Positions 12,501 to 21,500 of a stretch of 64,000 nt of DNA are shown here, piece by piece. Numbering within the stretch: position 1 is the first letter of the stretch; the number at the start of each line of letters is the position of its first letter. Below the pieces are notes generated by a model. That model was given only the letters and a program-made list of their open reading frames with translations. It made no database searches and was not told where the DNA came from. The translations under genes were made by a program, and so were the position numbers. This stretch comes from Escarpia spicata. Taxonomy: Eukaryota > Annelida > Polychaeta > Sabellida > Siboglinidae. The DNA lies in assembly GCA_963995525.1 (NCBI GenBank), contig OZ023209.1, positions 14,897,576 through 14,961,575 of the forward strand, written 5' to 3'.

Positions 12501-15500
12501 TGACACATTTACACCTACAACAACACTTGAAATAACGGCTACCATCGCTAGAATGTGTACGTCTTGTACACTTGATCCGTTACCATCCGATCATGTAAAT
12601 CAGAACACTGACGCACTTGCGATCATTGTTGCCGATATAACAAATGCGTGTTTGGCAGAAGGAACAATGCCGGGTGAACTAAAGCGAGCACTTGTGCATC
12701 CTCTTCTGAAGAAGCTGTCACTGTGTAAGAATACTTTAAGTAACTACCGCCCAGTCAGCAATCTGTCCCAACTTTCGAAAGTGATTGAAAAGATTGTGGC
12801 CAACAGATTGAACATTCACCTAGCCAATGAATCACTTACGGACACATTTCAGTCCGCATACAAGCGAAACCACTCGACCGAGACAGTCCTACTGTGGGTA
12901 GTCAACGAGACCGTAGACAAGGTACAATCGTTGTACTCATCGATCTAAGCGCCGCATTTGACACGGTAGTTCACACAATACTACTGGATCGCCTAGAACG
13001 ACGCTATGGCATCACCGGAGTGGTTCTCCATTGGCTGGAATCTTACCTAAGTAATCGCAAGCAGATGTCATCGACCGCGTGTTATCCAGCGAGACGATTT
13101 TGTTAACGGGGGTGGGACCACTATTATTTTCACTATACATGCAGCCGATCGGTGATACCATTCACAAACACGACTTAAAATATCACCACTACGCCGATGA
13201 TTTACAACTGTTCTGTCACTTCGACCTGGATGCAACTTCTCTGGTGACTGCCATGCGTCGGATCGAGCGATGTATTGATGACGTGAAGGAGTGGATGACT
13301 TGGAATTATCTGCTCATGAATGACACGAAAACAGAAATTCTACCGGTTGTCCCCAAATAAGCATCTGCCATCGTAAGTGGGCTCTGTGTGCGCGTCGGGA
13401 CAGATGAAATCTGTGCAATTGATCACGTTAGAAATCTCGTCGTCCACCTTGATAGACACGTGGATATGACTATGCAAGTGTCACGTACTATCAGCACTTG
13501 CTCACTGCACCTGCGCAACATCAGGTTGATTCACCGTTACCTTACTCAACCGACAGCGGAACAGGTAGTCAATGCCATGATTACATCCCGTTTGGACTAC
13601 AGCAAATCTCTAGTGTTCGGTACCTCAACTAATAACATCGGTCGATTGCAGCGACTCCAGAATGCTGCCGCTCGCCTTATTACTCGACAGGCCCGCTGTG
13701 AAAGTGCGACCCCTATTCTTCACGAACTGCACCGGCTACCTATTCAACAGCGCATTGCATTCAAGATCGCTGTTCTTACGTACAAGGCGCTGCACGAAGA
13801 CCTCTCGCCTGTCTACATGCAGAAACTCGTGCGTGTCTACATGCCAGCCAGACGTCTTCGGTCTGCTGACTCGAACGCACTAGTTGTTCCGAGAACACGC
13901 AGCAGAGCCGGTGACTGTATATTTGCTCACGCAGCGGCAGCAGTCTGGAACGCTCTGCCGTCAAGCATTACTAACAAAACATCACAGGAATCATTTAAAT
14001 CTGTGTTGAAGACTCATCTGTTCACTACAGCATATATGTAACTCGGACCCTTACCAACACTGTTTTGCCATAGCTGATTGATCTTTAACGTTTATTTATT
14101 ATTTATTTATCTATTTATTTATTTTTCGTATACATTTTAGCCTAATTTATTGATGTTTACATTAATTTTAGTTTATTTATATAAAGAAAAAAAAAGATCT
14201 TAACAATTTTATTTTATGATATTTTACATCACATTCCTTTTCTACTTCTACTATATTTATTGTTTTAATTGCTATTATTATTAGTTCATTTTATCTATGA
14301 TATAATAACTATTGTTTTTTATTCAAATGCATTATTTTTAACATACGTATATTGTTGTAAAGCGCTGTGAACAATATTGGATGTGGCGCTTAACAAAATA
14401 AAATATTATTATTATTATTATTTTGTATATACATTTCATGTCGTAGTGCCACTATACACAAGAAATTTGTATTTGGTGTCAGAGATTATGCTGTAAGTCT
14501 GTGTATTGGACTAATGTGGGTTCACTGCCTGCCATTGTCCCAGTGTCAAACATAATGCCTCCATGTGGGCTGAATTATTAATGCAATATAAAGATATGAT
14601 CTAGGATTAAAATAACTTACGTATAAAATAATATATAAAATAAAATAACTTAGGTGTACTCGAAAAGGTTAAAGCATATTTAGCCTAAATTATAAGTACT
14701 ATTATTCAGATGTTTTACTATACATGTTGCAGCTATTACTTCACTCCAATTCAATCAGTATTATGTCATTAATTGCGACAGTTTTTGAGTCAAAATGCAT
14801 GTTATGTGTATGTACCTTGTGAACAAATAAAGTTTTATCATAGTTCATCTCTTTCTGCTTTCCATTCTGGGGGAGGGTGGTAGGGGCAAAATAAGAACAG
14901 CAAATGTGTGCACATTTTCTTAAACAACCTTTAACTGAGCTACATGCAAAATTGCAGCTCACCAACTCTCCTGCAAGGTTTCTACAACCACTGGAAATCG
15001 GCCTAGATAGCAGAATATCAGGATTTTTAATAACACATTAACTAATGTTCATGAAACGGTCTACTTGAATATGTTATTTTCATGTGTATCTTCACTGGCA
15101 TTCATATATAGTCTCCACTAAACATGTCAACATTTTACTTCCATCATAACCCTTAATCTGTAACTATGATTCACCAAAAAACATTTCATTAATAATTACA
15201 AACTCACCATATAGTCCAAAGGACTTCAGGGCCTCTTGGTCCATTTTTATTATATGCATACATCTATCAAAATAGCTGTGTTCTGTTTTCTCCCGACCAA
15301 GTAACAAGGATGACCAAGAGAAGAAGCCATGGTCCCTGAGAGAATGCTTGCCCAGCACGAGAGCTACTGCTCTTGCACACGATGTGGCTACTCAAGGGAA
15401 GAACTGGTCAGTATCAGGGTTAGCAAGTTTCTGCCAGTAATACCTTTCTCCCCTAATTTCTGCCTGTAGAGCAGAAACTCCCAAAATATATATATTGTGT

Positions 15501-18500
15501 ACTTACTTGTTTTACTATCAATATGAACATTCCTTTTTCCTTCTAACGCCATTACTGTGCTATCTTATGGTGCCAGCCCCAACAAGTTATTAAGATGCCT
15601 AGCAAATATGAACTGCTGAAACAAATAAAAAGCTCTAGCAGCTAGCCTGGTTAGTTGGACACAACAGTGACAAGGTGCCTCAAAGCCAGGCTCTCCACTG
15701 ACCACAACCAGGTGATAATTAGTTTTAATTACCACCTAGCTTCTAGTCTGGTGATAAAACTGGGGTACACAGGGACTGGGAGAGCAGAGATAAGAGAAAC
15801 ATTGAACAAAGGAATGCTGCAGCCCATGTGTGGTCAGGTGACAAGTCCTGTACACACTGGCACAACAAAATCCACACATGAATGCAAGTGGTAGGATTCT
15901 GCCCCTGAGGATTATATCTGGTTGCTGTGCACTGTGGATCAGTTGAGCCAGTTGGTAGTAGTATTAGGCTACCTCTGGTCTATTGCTAACACAAATGTAC
16001 AGAAGTTCATCTCACTTGCTGGCTTCGTCGGTCTCGATTGTGGAAACCAGGTATGCCCATCCAACATTAAGGAGTACTTCCAGAAACATGTGGTTATACT
16101 GGCCTGTATCTGCTCTAGCTGATGTTTACTATATTATTCTGTATACAGTACATTCAAATTATGAACAGTATTTCAGGCAAAGTAAACAAACTTTGGTGGA
16201 CACTGTATTTTCAACATATTTATCTTAGTAAACATTATGCTAATAAATGAGGAACAGGCAAAGTCAGGGTTGTGTAGGGTTGTAATGATCGATTGATGAT
16301 GTACAGATATGTAATGACTATAGAGTTACATCATTAATCATTCCCCTTTAGACTAGAGTAATAAGCTGGGTCACTGCAGTGATGCTGTAGTGGACCACTG
16401 GCTGCCATCCAACTGCACAGCAGGAACTGTGGCATCCACTGGCATCACATATAGCATAGAACTGTTTGACAATGTACACTCTATATAACATGTAATAAAT
16501 GTCTGGCACAGGAAACTTTAACTTGGAGAAGTCTTTATTGTACTCCCTAGATAAGATATTTCAGAATAAATTAAAGGGGTAGGCCAGCAGCCACAAAAAT
16601 AGTCATTTGGGCTGGTTGAGGGTAGTGATCTGGAAAAAGATAGGGTAACCTGGGGTTAATATCCTGGCAGTTGTATTATCCTAAGATGTGTTTGGTGGCT
16701 CACTGGAAAGAGCATTGACAATTTTGAGCAACCTGTATATGTCCTACTGATGTGTTATATTTATGTATGTGAACAGAGAACTGTTTATAGTGTCAACATT
16801 TATAACGTGTAATAAATATCTGGCACAAGAAATATTTGACTTGAAGATTTGTCATTGTGTTCCCTTGATAAAATGACTGATGATTAAGTAAGGCTGCAGC
16901 TGCAGCTGCGAGCCTCGTCCTTTTCGGGTAGGGTTGTGACCTGGAAATGAGTTTAATCTGAGGTTAATATACCAGTTGGATTATCCTAAACTGTGGACAG
17001 TTGAGTGGCTCACGCTGGAGCAAGCAACGTGTATCTGTTTTTAAATCTCAACAGCATTTGGAGGCTTGCTGGTGACAATAGTTATTGTGAAATGTTGAAT
17101 ATGGTTATTTCTTGTGTTGCTTACTGTACTAACTGACAGAAGACAGGATCTGGTAACTCTTTCCACAGCAAAGAATCATCAATTATACAGTATAGCTTAG
17201 GCAACAATCTGCACGAACATACCCCATTGTCATTAATTTAGAAAAATATCAGTTTAAAAATATTACAATCGTGTGCAACTTTACAATAAATTACTTAAGT
17301 TGGTTGAATTATCTTCAAAATGCATCACAATGTACCATTCTGAAGCTTGTATTTGATAAAAATCCAACAACTACAGTGTTACTGTAAATTATGAAAACTG
17401 TTTCTTTTGCAGACGATGCCACACTGAGGAGTATTCTGTCTTCCTGCTCTACTGGGAAAGGCAAGTCAGTTTAATCAACATGTGTTATAAAAATGCTCAT
17501 AAACATCAGGTGTGTAAAGCCCACTGGGGATGTTATGGCCACCCTGCTGATGTTCCACAATGCTCAGAATGTAACTATTTTCTCATTTTGGGATGCCTAT
17601 TGTTTGACACTGGTTATGAAGGCATATTCTGAAAACCATGGGAGCCAATGACTAAAAATGCCATGTTTCAGCTTGATACTTATATCCAATATGAAGATCC
17701 AAAAAAGGCAGATTCAAATATAAAAATGTAATTTACGGACATGAAAACGTCAATACACAATGTTTGTCAAATGCGTTGTGCTTACAGCAATTATCACCGA
17801 TGTGTCACGCTGGTACTGCCACCTGGTAATCAAACTTATCCTAAAATGGCTGCCCCAAAACCGATTATTTAAAGGGAATAAAAACAACTATTGCTTGAAT
17901 TCATATTATATTACATCCTGCTATCTATTTCCATGTCGACCAAACAACAACAACAAAATTCAATGAATTAGAAATTCCACATTTTATTTATCCAGACAGA
18001 TCACAATTTGTTTTCACATATAATTACAATATATCACCGTACAATATATATATATATACAATTAATAAATCATATATCCTTTACATTATATTTGTTTGTA
18101 TAAATTAAATTTAGAACATCGTTATATAAAATTACCATATTTATATTTTTGTGGCGAATAAATAATTACTACAAAAATAAACGAATATCTACAAACAGTG
18201 CATCATAGAATACAAAATGATTTGGTTTATATTACTTCGGGAAAACATAAACAAAAAAAGTGTAAAGAAAATCAATGGCTTGGTGTCAGGATTGAACCGG
18301 CGTTGCCCGATTGTAAAATAAATTACAAGAAACCAACGTGCCTACCAACTGAGATAGCGACATCAAAAAAAATTCATTGACTGATTTAAGTTGTTATAAT
18401 AAATTGTACAACTCCTCCTTCATATATTCAAGTGATATTATGAGGTTATACACGTTACTTTTTGTAGCTTTATACAATTTATGTTTGCTATGTATGTTTA

Positions 18501-21500
18501 TTGGTGTAGATTATCTCCCGTTGGTTGCATTCGATATAATTATTCTGAAAACGAGCTGGAGCTCGGCGAAGCCTAGTCAACTTATAAGCCCATTCGCATC
18601 CATTGTTTTGAATAAAATTGGATTCATATGGAACCGTAAGTTAACTACTTGTTCCTCTATGTGTCTGTATTACATTGGAATATTGCACAATAACTCATTC
18701 TGACACTCGTTTCGACCCAAAAGCTATCTTTGTAAACATGCTCTGAATGCATGGAAAGGGTCGGCCTGATGCGAGTATGGGTCATATGTGACGTCACGAT
18801 ACCACGTGATCGCCTAGCTTATTAAATTTTCCACGGGAATCGCTACACAGACGGGTTTAAAATCGAATTTATGCTACAAATGTATTTTTCTGTATTTTGT
18901 TAATGTTCTCAAATGCTACATACAATATTAAACTTTGTGTGGAAAACGGATTTTAGCTAATGCCTTGTTTTTATTTCATTTAAATAAACATTGATTTATG
19001 ATTGATTATTAATAGTGATATACGTTGTTATATTGACATTTCCTCCATGTACTGTGTAGATTGGTCGACACACCCTCTACCTCTGACGTCAGAGAGATAC
19101 CTGAGTGTATTGAGTTGTGAGGAACGTCGAGCTGTCTACGATTACTGAGTCGCCACCGCGAAAGCCACCAACAAAATGATCTCCTTCCCTAAAGAACAGC
19201 TCGTGTTGCTTGAAGACCAGGATGACAAGACAGGTTCGAAGCAGCATCACATCATTATTGTTGCAGTTGTCTGAATGGCAGCATTATCTTTCAAGCTGTT
19301 GAGCATCTTTGCATTGAATTATGAATTATATTGTCCAATTGTTAGCAAATTAACTTATTCAGGCAAAACAACTAAAAACCAATTGAAAAACATATTACAT
19401 AAAATACTTCAAATGGAGCTTTTCTTTGACGTTGTGGTATATTCTGGAAAAAAAGCAGGAGATCTCCATCTCTTCAAAGGTGTGGAGTACATGTCTGCTT
19501 TTTCTGCAGATGATCAAAGGAAAGATGTTTCTGAACATCTGCAACAACTGATGGAGGAGAGAGATATGAAGAGGAAACGACAGAAGCATCGGGCAAAGAA
19601 TGTACATATCACACAGAAGTCTCACAATGAGGTAGGACATGATGACAAAATGTCAGTCTGATGTGGAAGCACACCTCCAGTCAAGGTTGGGTGACAATTA
19701 TGTAGGCTTTTGTGAAACACACAGTGCTTTTTATATTGACGCACTTTTATTCTTAAGGTTTTAAATACAAAAGTGCTCTATTTTAAAATGTCAAAGACAA
19801 GGATCAAGTACAGATGTGTTCTATTAATATTTAAAATACGGATTAAATTCAGTTATCGAAAGGGTTAAATTTAAAGTACAATCTGTTGTATTGTATTATT
19901 TTAATAGTTAATAAAATAAAGTAGCTTACACCCACCGATGGAGCAAGAAACCAAGGACGGAAATGATCACTGTTACAGTATTATTCCAACAAGTTTTTGC
20001 AGTCACCACTTACTGGATCTCATGCAACTGATAATAATTTCTTGGTAAATGAGGCACGAGTCCACCGTGGAGAATGGCTGACCAGTCAATTTGTGCATTG
20101 AAACACGTAGACAACTCTAATTAACTACCCTTGCATTTGTCAAATACATCGCCAGCTGGTAGATGACAGGCTGCATGCTTTGCCTGCTGTATTCATTGCC
20201 ATAATCGACATCAGAAGAAATCAAATGGGAATGAGTTTTAAGTTGAATATACTGTAATGGTGAAAAGTCCCGCCCTTGCGTTGTTTCTCCATGGTTGGGT
20301 GTAAGATAGTTGTTTCTAGTTTCTAGCTGTTTCCAGCACTCGGCAATGGTCTATTAACGTACTAGTCTGTATTATTGTGGTTACAATGTAATGGTCTTTT
20401 GAGGTCTCATTCAACTAGTCAGCCTTTTTAGTCCTTTGGGCCGAAGATCCAACGTTCAGCAACTTTTTCTCTAATTTTGTATAGACGTATCTTAGGGTAC
20501 TGCCACTATGTACGAGAAATCTGTATTTTATTGAATCATACCAAGGGCCCCGTAGGGCCCACAGAGCCCCAAAAACTGGTTTTCACATTTTGCGTATTTT
20601 TTCCAAAACTGTTCAGTAACTTTTTCTCTAATTTTGCATATACATTTCATGTGGTAGTGTCACTGTACAAAAGAAATCTATATTTGATTGAATCATTCTA
20701 AGGGCACCTCACGGCCCCCCAAAATGCTAAATTTCCATGCTATTTCTCTACTGCTGCCTGATGCAGCCACTGATTTCTATTTATAACTGGATAGTGGACT
20801 TTGCCCTGACCACTGGGGTTGCTGAGTTGGGGGAGCAGCTGTAAATCTGTGTATTGGACTAATGGTCAGCTCACTGCCTGCCATTGTTCCAGTGTCAAAC
20901 TGAATGCCTCTATGTGGGCTGTAAGTATAATGTGTAATGGGAATCCCCACTGCCCTTGCAGGACCTGAGAAATTTTAAAACAGCAATAGACATAATTATC
21001 AATGCAATGTAACGATATGATCTAGGATTAAAATAAAATAACTTAGGTATAAAATAATATATAAAATAAAATAACTTAGGTATACTCGAAAAGGTTAAAG
21101 CATATTTAGACAAAATTATAAGGAATGTTATTAAGATGTTTTACTATTCATGTTGCAGCTATTACTTCACTCCAATTCAATCAGTATTATGTCATTAATT
21201 GCTACTGTTTTAAGTGAAAATTCACACTATGTATATGTACCTTGTGATCAAATAATGTTTTATCATAGTTCATCTCTTCTTTCCATTCTGGGGTAGGGTG
21301 ATAGGGACAAAATAAGAACAGAAAATGTGTGCACATTTTCTGAAACAACCTTTAACTGTGCTACATGTGAGATTGCAGCTCACCAACTCTCCTGCAAGGT
21401 TTCTACAACCACTGGAAATCAGCCCAAATAGCAGAGTATCGGGATCAAAGTGTACAATATTTTTAATAACAAATTAACTAATATTCACGAAACAGTCTAC

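Noticed and set aside
16015..16122. C...H...C pattern (VCPSNIKEYFQKHVVILACI) as the missing half of the SNRNP48 CHHC finger
   Set aside because: It lies downstream of the exon that carries the second half of the finger, spacing does not fit, and no splice sites bound it.
18281..18368. Functional tRNA gene
   Set aside because: Box B is perfect, but the anticodon arm is replaced by an AT-rich hairpin and the acceptor stem has a mismatch.
19146..19148. TGA read as selenocysteine
   Set aside because: SNRNP48 is not a selenoprotein family, and no SECIS-like structure was identified downstream.
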